Part shown: positions 24,709 to 32,518 of the stretch, piece after piece
Numbering within the stretch: position 1 is the first letter of the stretch
Layout of the letters: every line of letters begins with the position of its first letter
NCBI GenBank assembly: GCA_903945375.1
Contig: CAJAVP010000089.1
Coordinates: forward strand, 1-34,965
From: an uncultured Methylococcaceae bacterium
Lineage (GTDB): Bacteria > Pseudomonadota > Gammaproteobacteria > Methylococcales > Methylomonadaceae
DNA: 34,965 nt
Direction of reading: 5' to 3'
Position numbers and translations under genes: made by a program
Notes under the pieces: generated by a model
Database searches by the model: none
What the model saw: only the letters and a program-made list of their open reading frames with translations
Told to the model about the DNA's origin: nothing

Positions 24709-25362
24709 TTATCCTAAAATAAGTGGCAATATTTCGGTTGTGTGTTTAAGGCAATGTATCGGCTGATAAGCTTGCAGACAAGCTTCTGAGTGTGCACCGC
24801 AAGACACGCCTAGACAGGATATATCGGCATTGTTTGCCATTTGCAAATCATGAATAGAATCACCAACCATCAAGGTGCGTTCTTTGAGTACATTGGCTTG
24901 CTGTATGAGTTGATTAAGCATTAATGGGTCGGGTTTTGAGGCGGTTTCGTCCGCGCAGCGGGTAGCACAGAAAAAATGCTCGGTGGCCGTAGCGAGCAGG
25001 GCTTGATTTAAACCGACTCGAGTTTTGCCAGTAGCAACCGCTAAGAGGTAGCCGGCTGATTTGAGTTGCTCTAGCATCTCATAAACCCCCTCAAATAAAT
25101 CGCTTTGGCTAAGTTGTTTAGAGAAATATTCTTCACTGTATAAGCGCACCAAGTGCTCATGCTGACTGGCGGATGCCGTGGGAAATAGGGTATCCATGGC
25201 TTTATGAATACTCAGACCAATGACATCTTTGGCGGCTTGACGTTCCGGTATAGTAAGCCCTAAGACGGCGCCGGCATTTTGTAAACAATGGGTGATCCAG
25301 TCAATTGAGTCGATTAATGTGCCGTCCCAATCGAAAATGATCAAATCATAGCGGTTTTTCAT
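24709..25362 (-). CDS. HAD-superfamily hydrolase, phosphoglycolate phosphatase-like
   Basis: A 217-residue HAD subfamily IA phosphatase. Motif I is FDWDGTLIDS (nucleophile Asp11 with Asp13), motif II VATGKTR, and motifs III/IV KPDPLML and VGDSIHDLQMA. The alpha-helical cap lies between motif I and II. Substrate is not decided by sequence; Gph, pyrophosphatase PpaX-like and other sugar phosphatases share this layout. It lies between rluC (14 bp) and sppA (13 bp), so all three are likely one transcript. Confidence 0.88.
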   Translation of the reverse strand: MKNRYDLIIFDWDGTLIDSIDWITHCLQNAGAVLGLTIPERQAAKDVIGLSIHKAMDTLFPTASASQHEHLVRLYSEEYFSKQLSQSDLFEGVYEMLEQLKSAGYLLAVATGKTRVGLNQALLATATEHFFCATRCADETASKPDPLMLNQLIQQANVLKERTLMVGDSIHDLQMANNADISCLGVSCGAHSEACLQAYQPIHCLKHTTEILPLILG

Positions 25363-25376
25363 GGTGTCTTAACCTC

Positions 25377-26336
25377 TTACGTGGTGGTTTCTTTGCTGAG
25401 TAAATAATCCAGTTGTTCCGGCAAAGGCGCTGTTATAGTGAGAGGCAGCCCAGTTACCGGATGTTCAAATGTGAGGCTGGCGGCATGTAAAAACATGCGT
25501 TTGTAGCCTTTAGTTTTAAAGTGTTTATTGGCCTCATCGTGACCGTAGCGTTCATCACCCACAATCGGATGACCTAAGCTGGCGGCATGAACGCGAATTT
25601 GATGAGTACGTCCGGTTTTAGGTGAGGCTTCAACTAAAGTTGCATGGGCAAATAGTTTTAGACGACGAAACAAGGTTTCTGCCGATTTACCCGTGGAGCT
25701 GATAACGACCATGCGCTCGCCCCCTTGGGCGGTGTTTTTTTGCAAGGGTTTGTTCACCCATTGCTCTTGTTTTGTCCACTGTCCGACTAATAAAGCGAGG
25801 TAGGTTTTGTGAATTTGATCTTCACGGAACAAAGTATGTAATAGCCTTAAGGCACTGCGTTTTTTGGCAATTAAAAGACAGCCTGAAGTATCTTTGTCGA
25901 GTCTATGTACCAGCTCTAAAAAACGTGCTTCGGGTCTTATCAAGCGCAAACCTTCGATGATACCTGAATTAATCCCAGAGCCGCCGTGTACGGCATAGCC
26001 GGCGGGTTTGTTAATTACCATAAAGCCTTCATCTTCAAATAATACGCTATTTTGTAGCCAATCTTTCAGGCTTTGGCTGATGAAGGATTCCGGTGTTCTT
26101 TCTGCCACTCTGACTGGGGGGATTCGGACAATGTCTCCGCTTATCAAGCGATAATTAACATCGACTCGGCCTTTGTTGACGCGCACTTCACCTTTACGAA
26201 CAATGCGGTAAATACGGCTTTTAGGCACACCTTTTAAGCGAGTAATTAAAAAATTATCCAAGCGTTGGTCGTTATGTTCTTCGGTAATTTCTACCAGTTC
26301 GACTTTAGGTGGGGTGTTGCGCTCTTCTGTATTCAT
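25377..26336 (-). CDS. rluC: 23S rRNA pseudouridine synthase RluC
   Basis: Makes pseudouridine at positions in 23S rRNA (955, 2504 and 2580 in E. coli numbering). The 319-residue protein has an N-terminal S4 RNA-binding domain (about 20-80, QRLDNFLITRLKGVPKSRIY) and an RsuA/RluD catalytic domain with nucleophile Asp147 in HRLDKDTSG, and later GRTHQIRVHAASLGHPIVGDERYG in sequence. Length and S4 domain fit RluC; divergence from rne across 542 bp is the arrangement known in E. coli and many relatives, which supports the name. Confidence 0.93.
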   Translation of the reverse strand: MNTEERNTPPKVELVEITEEHNDQRLDNFLITRLKGVPKSRIYRIVRKGEVRVNKGRVDVNYRLISGDIVRIPPVRVAERTPESFISQSLKDWLQNSVLFEDEGFMVINKPAGYAVHGGSGINSGIIEGLRLIRPEARFLELVHRLDKDTSGCLLIAKKRSALRLLHTLFREDQIHKTYLALLVGQWTKQEQWVNKPLQKNTAQGGERMVVISSTGKSAETLFRRLKLFAHATLVEASPKTGRTHQIRVHAASLGHPIVGDERYGHDEANKHFKTKGYKRMFLHAASLTFEHPVTGLPLTITAPLPEQLDYLLSKETTT

Positions 26337-26380
26337 GTTGATGGATAATATCCGTATCTGATTAGTATTGATTGTTTAAA

Positions 26381-26409
26381 TTGATGTAGGGCGATAAGGT
26401 TGCTATATT
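26381..26409 (+). promoter_or_regulatory. Sigma70-like promoter for rne
   Basis: TTGATG at 26381-26386 and TATATT at 26404-26409 with a 17-nt spacer form a good sigma70 promoter on the plus strand. Transcription from about 26416 gives an rne leader of about 460 nt. Other promoters nearer the gene cannot be excluded. Confidence 0.6.
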
Positions 26410-26878
26410 AAGCATGTTTTCAAAAAAAACATACTACGCTCCACTGTTTTCGATGAAGAAACAGACTTGAGCCGCTCTTTTGTGAATCCAAATGGTAAAA
26501 TCCAATGGAGACCCTTTATAAAAGAGCAATCTAATAAACAGATAGCCTGGCTGCAATGTTTAAATGCCTGGGCTTAATGACAAATTTTCGGGTTCGTCGC
26601 ACGACCCAAGACGTGCGATTTTAACTCCTGTTAAAACAGAAATTACCACCAAGACTGAAAGTGATTTAGTGTGTTTGACAACGCCGGTATCATCTGTTGA
26701 GACTTAACAACATACACATGACGCGCAGTATCGAGAAACATAACATCCTAAAAGCTAAGCCGACTGCGACGCTTATAATTCATAATTTCGCCCATGTTGT
26801 GTTTGCTGTTATTGCACTAGGTCAAACCAGTCCGATTATAAAATCTGGTAATGGAGCAGGACACTACAAGGATACAAA
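26410..26878 (+). ncRNA. Long structured 5' leader of rne (candidate)
   Basis: No protein is supported in this stretch; a 61-codon frame at 26697-26882 has no ribosome binding site and overlaps the rne start. Instead there are hairpins: ATGTTTT at 26414-26420 with AAAACAT at 26426-26432; GCTCTTTT at 26474-26481 with AAAAGAGC at 26520-26527, whose loop contains the near-repeats AATCCAAATGG and AATCCAATGG; TCGCACG at 26597-26603 with CGTGCGA at 26612-26618; and TTTTAAC with GTTAAAA at 26619-26636. In E. coli the rne leader (361 nt) lets RNase E control its own mRNA, so the same logic is likely here. Confidence 0.5.
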
Positions 26879-29395
26879 ATGAAAAGAATGCTTATCAACG
26901 CTACGCAGGCAGAAGAACTGCGAGTCGCTTTGGTAGACGGTCAAAAACTCTATGATTTTGACATCGAAGTCCCCTCAAAAGAACAAAAGAAGTCCAATAT
27001 TTACAAAGGGATCATTACTCGCGTTGAACCTAGCTTAGAAGCGGCATTTATCAACTATGGCGCAGAAAAGCATGGCTTTTTACCTTTCAAGGAAATTTCC
27101 CCCGCCTATCGGCAATTGCAAGACGGCTCAGAGAATGAAGGTCGTCGTCCCGCTATCAAAGATTTGATCAAAGAAGGTCAGGAAATCGTTGTTCAAATTG
27201 AAAAAGAAGAACGCGGTAACAAAGGTGCGGCGTTGACCACCTATATCAGTTTGGCGGGTACTTATTTGGTATTGATGCCTAATAACCCCAAAGCCGGTGG
27301 CATTTCCAGACGCATTGAAGGCGAGACACGCAGTGAGTTGCGTGAAGTTATGGCCTCTTTAGAAATTCCTGACAACATGGGACTGATTGTTCGGACGGCG
27401 GGGTGTGGTAAAAATGCCGAGGAGTTGCAATGGGATTTAAATTATCTGATGCAGCTTTGGGAAGCTATCGAACGCTCTTCTAACGAACAAACCGCTCCCT
27501 TTTTAGTCTTTCAAGAAAGTAATGTCATTATCCGAGCCTTACGCGACCATTTGCGCGGCGATATCGATGAGATACTCATAGACAATGAAGAATCTTTTGC
27601 GCTGGTGCAAAATTTCTTAAAACAAGTCATGCCGCATTTTTTGCCTAAGGCAAAGTTATACCAAGATGCGGTGCCCCTGTTTAATCGCTATCAAATTGAG
27701 TCGCAGATAGAAATTGCTTATGGGCGTGAAGTGTCCTTGCCTTCAGGCGGCTCTATCGTTATTGATCACACGGAAGCACTGACCTCGATTGATATTAACT
27801 CGGCACGTGCAACCAAAGGTAGCGACATTGAAGAAACAGCACTGAATACTAACTTAGAAGCGGTAGATGAAATTGCTCGTCAGCTCCGTTTGCGTGACTT
27901 AGGCGGGTTATTCGTTATTGATTTTATCGATATGATGTCCAACAAAAATCAACGGGCAGTCGAAAACCATTTACGTGATGCGTTAAAACTGGATAGAGCG
28001 CGGATTCAAACAAGTAAGATTTCCCGTTTTGGATTACTTGAAATGTCGCGGCAACGGATGCGCCCTTCATTGGGGGACTCCACGCAAATTACCTGCCCAC
28101 GTTGTAAGGGACAAGGCACGATTCGTAATGTAGAGTCCGTTGCTCTATCGGTATTGCGTTTGATTGAAGAAGAGGCCATGAAAAAAGGCACTGAAAAAGT
28201 CATTGCCCATTTGCCGATTGAGTGTGCGACCTTTTTGCTGAATGAAAAACGCAGTGCGATTGAGCAAATCGAAAATCGTCTAAAAGTTGGTGTGGTCATT
28301 TTGCCCAGTAAGCATCTGGAAACACCGGCTTATGATATAGATCGGATTAAAGAAAAAGATGTTGGAGACGAGAAGGCCAGTTACTTACAAATCAAAACGG
28401 AAGAAATCTCAGTCCCAGAATTTGCTCAACAGATCAAAGCTAAACTCGAAAGACCGGCAATCAAAGAATTTCTGCATGATCGCCCAGAGCCCATCTTAAA
28501 CAGTAGTGATGCCGCCAATTTAATAAAACGCTTCTGGCACAAATTGGTTCGTACGATTTCTATACCAGGACTTGATGATAAAAGTGCCGATTCGGTTACT
28601 GTGCCCGATGAAGCTAAGCCGGTAGTTGAAGAAATACCTAATTATCGTCAAAACAACTATCCCAATAAAAAACGTAATAGCAGTCGTAATAAAAGCTATC
28701 AGCGCGATCGGTCTGCTAATCCCCCCGCTGCCGCCGAAACAGAACAAGCGACCGATTTACGTCAACCTCGTCAATCCAGAGTCCCGGGTCGTAATGTACG
28801 GCCGAATCTTCCGCCGATACCCGCAGAACCCAAAATGGACACGAGCGTAACAGAATCTAACGCTGAAACGACTGATGTTTTGGTGTCGGCTGAGGTAGAA
28901 GAGTCAGCGAAAATCCCAAGCAAGAAGAGTAATTCGAGACGAGGCCCTAATCGTAGAAGACCTCGTAATCCGAATTACAAAAGAAATGACGGTGAAAATA
29001 CAACTCAGCATGACAATGTAGCGGCGGCTGAAGTCGAGGGGAATGTGCCGGACATCGTCGGTACACGTGACAGTAGTGAGCCATCTTTTAGTCCTGTTGT
29101 GGACGCTAAACACGTTTCTTATCAGGAAGAAACGAGAATGCCCTCTGAGGCTGCTCCAAAAATAAACCGTGAGCTTGATATGGCTGAAGTAAAGCCCTAT
29201 GAGTATCCTGCAAGTGAGGTGTCTGAGTTTTCAGTTAAATCAAACGCGGTGGAATTCCCGCAAACGCCTGCTCAAATTGATGCACCAGATATGACTAGAC
29301 CCATAGCAGAATCTAACCCAGCCCCCGTTGATAGTGGTAATGCACATTCACATGCAGGGGCAAGTGCTATGGACGAGATTAATGTGCAAAGCTAA
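26879..29395 (+). CDS. rne: Ribonuclease E
   Basis: The main endoribonuclease of mRNA decay and of rRNA/tRNA processing, and the degradosome scaffold. The catalytic half (about 1-520) shows the S1 domain (39-120, [21 protein letters not shown]), catalytic aspartates Asp305 ([13 protein letters not shown]) and Asp348 (VIDFIDMM), and the zinc-link cysteines Cys406 and Cys409 (CPRCKGQG). The C-terminal third is low in hydrophobics, with two arginine-rich RNA-binding stretches ([33 protein letters not shown]), an RNase E-type tail rather than RNase G. At 838 residues it is shorter than the E. coli enzyme. AGGA seven bases before the ATG is the ribosome binding site. Autoregulation through the long leader is likely. 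Confidence 0.95.
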   Translation: MKRMLINATQAEELRVALVDGQKLYDFDIEVPSKEQKKSNIYKGIITRVEPSLEAAFINYGAEKHGFLPFKEISPAYRQLQDGSENEGRRPAIKDLIKEGQEIVVQIEKEERGNKGAALTTYISLAGTYLVLMPNNPKAGGISRRIEGETRSELREVMASLEIPDNMGLIVRTAGCGKNAEELQWDLNYLMQLWEAIERSSNEQTAPFLVFQESNVIIRALRDHLRGDIDEILIDNEESFALVQNFLKQVMPHFLPKAKLYQDAVPLFNRYQIESQIEIAYGREVSLPSGGSIVIDHTEALTSIDINSARATKGSDIEETALNTNLEAVDEIARQLRLRDLGGLFVIDFIDMMSNKNQRAVENHLRDALKLDRARIQTSKISRFGLLEMSRQRMRPSLGDSTQITCPRCKGQGTIRNVESVALSVLRLIEEEAMKKGTEKVIAHLPIECATFLLNEKRSAIEQIENRLKVGVVILPSKHLETPAYDIDRIKEKDVGDEKASYLQIKTEEISVPEFAQQIKAKLERPAIKEFLHDRPEPILNSSDAANLIKRFWHKLVRTISIPGLDDKSADSVTVPDEAKPVVEEIPNYRQNNYPNKKRNSSRNKSYQRDRSANPPAAAETEQATDLRQPRQSRVPGRNVRPNLPPIPAEPKMDTSVTESNAETTDVLVSAEVEESAKIPSKKSNSRRGPNRRRPRNPNYKRNDGENTTQHDNVAAAEVEGNVPDIVGTRDSSEPSFSPVVDAKHVSYQEETRMPSEAAPKINRELDMAEVKPYEYPASEVSEFSVKSNAVEFPQTPAQIDAPDMTRPIAESNPAPVDSGNAHSHAGASAMDEINVQS

Positions 29396-29413
29396 ACTCA
29401 GAGTAGAGTTTTT
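29394..29413 (+). terminator. Candidate terminator overlapping the rne stop
   Basis: AAACTC at 29394-29399 and GAGTTT at 29406-29411 form a 6-bp stem with loop AGAGTA and end in five T residues (29409-29413). The stem is short and AT-rich, so it may be leaky. A longer, wider hairpin (TGACATCT at 29435-29442 with AGATGTCA at 29463-29470) follows. Confidence 0.45.
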
Positions 29414-29563
29414 ATCGTAGGCGTATCGGTGCAGTGACATCTTGGCAATTTTCTAGTGTCCTAGATGTCATTTGAGTATAAAGGTGTAAGGTGGGGTGTG
29501 CTTCTGAGCCTTAACTAAGCAAATATGTTGTGAATATTTTATAGCATCATATAAAAAGACTAC

Positions 29564-29569
29564 TATACT
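29564..29569 (+). promoter_or_regulatory. Candidate -10 box upstream of pilM
   Basis: TATACT in ACTACTATACTC is a strong -10 match 81 bp before pilM, but no good -35 is spaced correctly, so an activator-dependent promoter is possible. It is the best promoter-like site in the 254-bp gap between rne and pilM. Confidence 0.35.
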
Positions 29570-29649
29570 CTTTGCGCTAATTGAGAGCAGATTTCGGGTA
29601 GTCGGTACGCAATATTGTCATCTATGAGTCATGTTTTTAAAGGTATGTT

Positions 29650-30711
29650 ATGAGCTGGTTAAATCGTAAGCAAAACGCTGTTCTTAGCATCGATATCAGT
29701 ACAGCGGCAATAAAATTATTGGAGTTAAGTCGGCAAGGCGGGCGTTATCGTGTTGAGAGTTACGCGGTTGCGCCTTTACCGAAAGATGCTGTGATTGATA
29801 AAAACATTACCAATGTCAATATGATAGCGGATAGCATCAAGGTTGCGCTTAAGCAATCTGGAACGAAGCTTAAACAGGCGACAGTCGCTGTAGCGGGTTC
29901 GGCGGTTATGACTAAGATCATCACGATGGACGGTTCGCTATCTGAAGACGAGATGGAGGAGCAGATCATGGTCGAAGCGGATCAATATGTTCCCTATGCG
30001 CTTGATGAGGTTAATTTCGATTTTGAAGTTCAGGGCGTTAATGAAGCAAACCCTGAAATGGTCGATGTTTTATTGGCGGCGTCTAGGAAAGAAAATGTCG
30101 ATAATCGTGTTGATGCCTTAACCAAAGCAGGATTAACAACAGAAATCGTTGATGTTGAGGCTTTTGCGATGGAGCAAGCCTATTCTTTACTATCGAGTCA
30201 GTTTGTCGATTCTAAAGAAGGGCAGACGGTGGCTATCATCGACATGGGGGCAACGATGACGACGCTTAATGTTTTATTTGATGGTAAAAGTATTTATTCT
30301 CGTGAACAGGGTTTTGGCGGCAAGCAGTTAACGGAAGAAATTCAACGCCGTTATGGACTTTCTTACGAAGAAGCGGGGCTGGCTAAGCGTCATGGTGGCT
30401 TACCGGATAATTACACAGCGGATGTGCTAGAGCCTTTTAAAAGAGCAATGGTGCAACAAATCCAGCGAGCCTTGCAGTTTTTTGTGTCGTCTAGTGCAAA
30501 TCGCAGCATTGATCGAATTATTTTAGCCGGCGGTTGTGCGTCTATTCAAGGGGTTGAGCAATTGGTCGAGACCAATTTAAGAATACCTGTTTATATCGCC
30601 AATCCCTTCGTCAACATGACCTTATCTCATAAAATTAAAACTCAAATGCTTAGTAGCGATGCACCTGCTTTGATGATAGTTTGTGGTTTGGCACTAAGGA
30701 GTTTCAGTTAA
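29650..30711 (+). CDS. pilM: Type IV pilus inner-membrane platform protein PilM
   Basis: Actin-like cytoplasmic protein that binds the N-terminus of PilN and helps align the type IV pilus machine. The 353-residue protein begins with the ATPase-fold phosphate loop VLSIDISTAAIKLLELS, has AIIDMGATMTTLNVL as second phosphate motif and ILAGGCASIQGVEQLVE as the adenosine motif. AAAGG precedes the ATG. The last base of its stop codon is the first base of the pilN start. pilMNOPQ encodes the complex spanning from cytoplasm to outer membrane. Confidence 0.95.
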   Translation: MSWLNRKQNAVLSIDISTAAIKLLELSRQGGRYRVESYAVAPLPKDAVIDKNITNVNMIADSIKVALKQSGTKLKQATVAVAGSAVMTKIITMDGSLSEDEMEEQIMVEADQYVPYALDEVNFDFEVQGVNEANPEMVDVLLAASRKENVDNRVDALTKAGLTTEIVDVEAFAMEQAYSLLSSQFVDSKEGQTVAIIDMGATMTTLNVLFDGKSIYSREQGFGGKQLTEEIQRRYGLSYEEAGLAKRHGGLPDNYTADVLEPFKRAMVQQIQRALQFFVSSSANRSIDRIILAGGCASIQGVEQLVETNLRIPVYIANPFVNMTLSHKIKTQMLSSDAPALMIVCGLALRSFS

Positions 30712-31286
30712 TGGCTAAAATTAACTTACTGCCTTGGCGAGAGGAATTAAGAAAAAAGAAGAAAAGAGCGTTTTTGATTGCTTTAGGTATATCGGCTGGT
30801 TTTGCTGTTTTAGTGTTGGGTTTAGCGCATAGTTATGTCGATAGTCTGAAATTTTACCAAGAACAACGGAATCAATTTCTGCAAAAAGAAATTACTCTCA
30901 TGGATGCCAAAATTACGGCAATTTCTGGTATAGAAGAAAGAAAACGTAAGTTGCTGTCTAAAATAGACTTAATTCAAAAGCTACAAAAAAGTCGACCCGA
31001 GATTGTACATTTGTTTGACGAATTGCCGAGAATCACACCGGACGGTATCTATCTAACAAAATTTAGTCAAACGGGAGAAAATCTTCTATTTGAAGGCAAC
31101 TCACAGTCAAATGCGCGAGTATCTGCTTTCATGAGAGGCATTGAAGCTTCACATTGGTTGCAGATGCCCCTGCTCGATATTGTCAAATCATCTGATAAAA
31201 AAAATTCAGATGATTCGAGTATTTTTACGCTACGGGCTAAACAGGGCAATGGAAATGCTAACACCAGTAATGAGGTAAAAAAATGA
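30711..31286 (+). CDS. pilN: Type IV pilus assembly protein PilN
   Basis: Bitopic inner-membrane protein of 191 residues. It begins MAKINLLPWREELRKKKKRA, the conserved segment that fits into PilM, followed by one membrane helix (about 23-42), a coiled coil and a small periplasmic ferredoxin-like domain. ATG 30711 is chosen over the frame's earlier ATG because the INLLPWRE motif must be at the N-terminus and AAGGAG lies ten bases before it. It overlaps the pilM stop by one base and pilO by four. Confidence 0.95.
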   Translation: MAKINLLPWREELRKKKKRAFLIALGISAGFAVLVLGLAHSYVDSLKFYQEQRNQFLQKEITLMDAKITAISGIEERKRKLLSKIDLIQKLQKSRPEIVHLFDELPRITPDGIYLTKFSQTGENLLFEGNSQSNARVSAFMRGIEASHWLQMPLLDIVKSSDKKNSDDSSIFTLRAKQGNGNANTSNEVKK

Positions 31287-31924
31287 ATCTATCCGACATT
31301 AATTGGGATTTTAATGCTATTGGCTCTTGGCCGCAGCCAATTAAATCGGTTGCGATTGTCTTCGTTGCAGTATTTGTTTTGGTCGCGGGTTTTTTTTTCG
31401 ATACCTTAGATGGTCTGAATGCGTTAGAGGGAGTTGAAAATAAAGAGCAGGAACTTAAGCGTTCCTTAGAAAGCAAACAAAAAAAAGCGGTCAACTTAGA
31501 AGATTATCAAGATCAACTTACACAGATTGAAGCGCAGTTGTATGAAATGATTAGGCAAATGCCAACCAAGGAAGAAGTGGCTAGCCTATTAACAGATATT
31601 TCTCAAACCGGATTGGCTAGTGGGCTTGAGTTTAGGTTATTTAAACCCGGTTCGGCTATCCAAAAAGATTTTTATTCAGAATTGCCTATTAGTATTGAAG
31701 TGATTGGGCGTTACGACGAGTTGGGAGCTTTTATCAGTGGTGTGGCGAGCTTGCCCAGAATCGTTACGATTCATGATGTCAATATCATGCCCGAGAAAAA
31801 AGCTGCAAAAGACACTAAGCCCGGTGCTTTGGTAATGACTGCGATAATAAAAACTTATAATGAGAGCGAAGCTGAAGCTTCGCCTAGTAAATCCCCTGTC
31901 AAAAAGCCCAAGGGAACAAAATAA
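31283..31924 (+). CDS. pilO: Type IV pilus assembly protein PilO
   Basis: Inner-membrane partner of PilN, 213 residues. A short cytoplasmic N-terminus (MNLSDINWDFNAIGSWP) leads to one membrane helix (about 22-41), a coiled coil (50-90, KEQELKRSLESKQKKAVNLE), and a periplasmic domain containing LASGLEFRLFKPG and the YDELGAFISGVASLPRIVTI signature. The C-terminus is an Ala/Lys/Pro-rich tail. The ATGA overlap with pilN indicates translational coupling. Confidence 0.95.
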   Translation: MNLSDINWDFNAIGSWPQPIKSVAIVFVAVFVLVAGFFFDTLDGLNALEGVENKEQELKRSLESKQKKAVNLEDYQDQLTQIEAQLYEMIRQMPTKEEVASLLTDISQTGLASGLEFRLFKPGSAIQKDFYSELPISIEVIGRYDELGAFISGVASLPRIVTIHDVNIMPEKKAAKDTKPGALVMTAIIKTYNESEAEASPSKSPVKKPKGTK

Positions 31925-32502
31925 TGTTGTCTCAGCCGTCCAATAACAAACAAAATGCAGGGCTCACTTTCGTCATACGCTCTTTGCAAATTTTCGGTTT
32001 TGTGATGAGTTTGCAATTACAGGGCTGTGGTAGTGATGATTTGTCTGATTTAAATCGGTATGTTAGCTCGGTAAAAGCGCGGCCTAAAGGCAATGTTGAA
32101 AAGTTGCCTGAAGTCAAAGCGATTGAGTCTTTTACATTCAAATCCGACGACGTACGAGATCCGTTTAGACCATTAATTCAACCCGATCCTATTGAGATTG
32201 CGGCTATGGATGACTCGGGAACCGGTCTGAGGCCTGATTTAAGTCGGCGTAAAGAAGAGCTTGAAGCTTTTCCTTTAGATAGTTTAAAAATGGTTGGCAC
32301 AATTGATATGAATACTAAGCTTTGGGCCTTGGTTAAGGTAGCAGATAACACCGTGCATCGTGTTCAAGTGGGCAATTATATGGGAAAAAATTTCGGAAAG
32401 ATTATGCGCATTAGCACTGACAAAATTGAGATCATGGAGCTATTGCCCGATAAGCCGGGGACATGGCGTGAACAACAATCTTCATTAGTGTTAGTCGAAT
32501 GA
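31924..32502 (+). CDS. pilP: Type IV pilus assembly lipoprotein PilP
   Basis: Inner-membrane lipoprotein of 192 residues joining PilN/PilO to the secretin PilQ. The lipobox is LQGC with Cys35 as the lipidated residue; the signal sequence is preceded by a fairly long polar N-terminus (MLSQPSNNKQN). The periplasmic part has the family segments SDDVRDPFRPL and LDSLKMVGTIDMN...WALVKV, the small beta domain that contacts PilQ. It overlaps the pilO stop by one base (TAATG). A second in-frame ATG (M28) lies only seven residues before the cysteine, so the longer start is more likely. Confidence 0.93.
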   Translation: MLSQPSNNKQNAGLTFVIRSLQIFGFVMSLQLQGCGSDDLSDLNRYVSSVKARPKGNVEKLPEVKAIESFTFKSDDVRDPFRPLIQPDPIEIAAMDDSGTGLRPDLSRRKEELEAFPLDSLKMVGTIDMNTKLWALVKVADNTVHRVQVGNYMGKNFGKIMRISTDKIEIMELLPDKPGTWREQQSSLVLVE

Positions 32503-32518
32503 ACCTGGGGATAAATGA

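Noticed and set aside
26697-26882. 61-codon frame just before rne
   Set aside because: It overlaps the rne ATG, lacks a ribosome binding site and lies in the structured leader. A leader peptide is not excluded, but nothing supports it.
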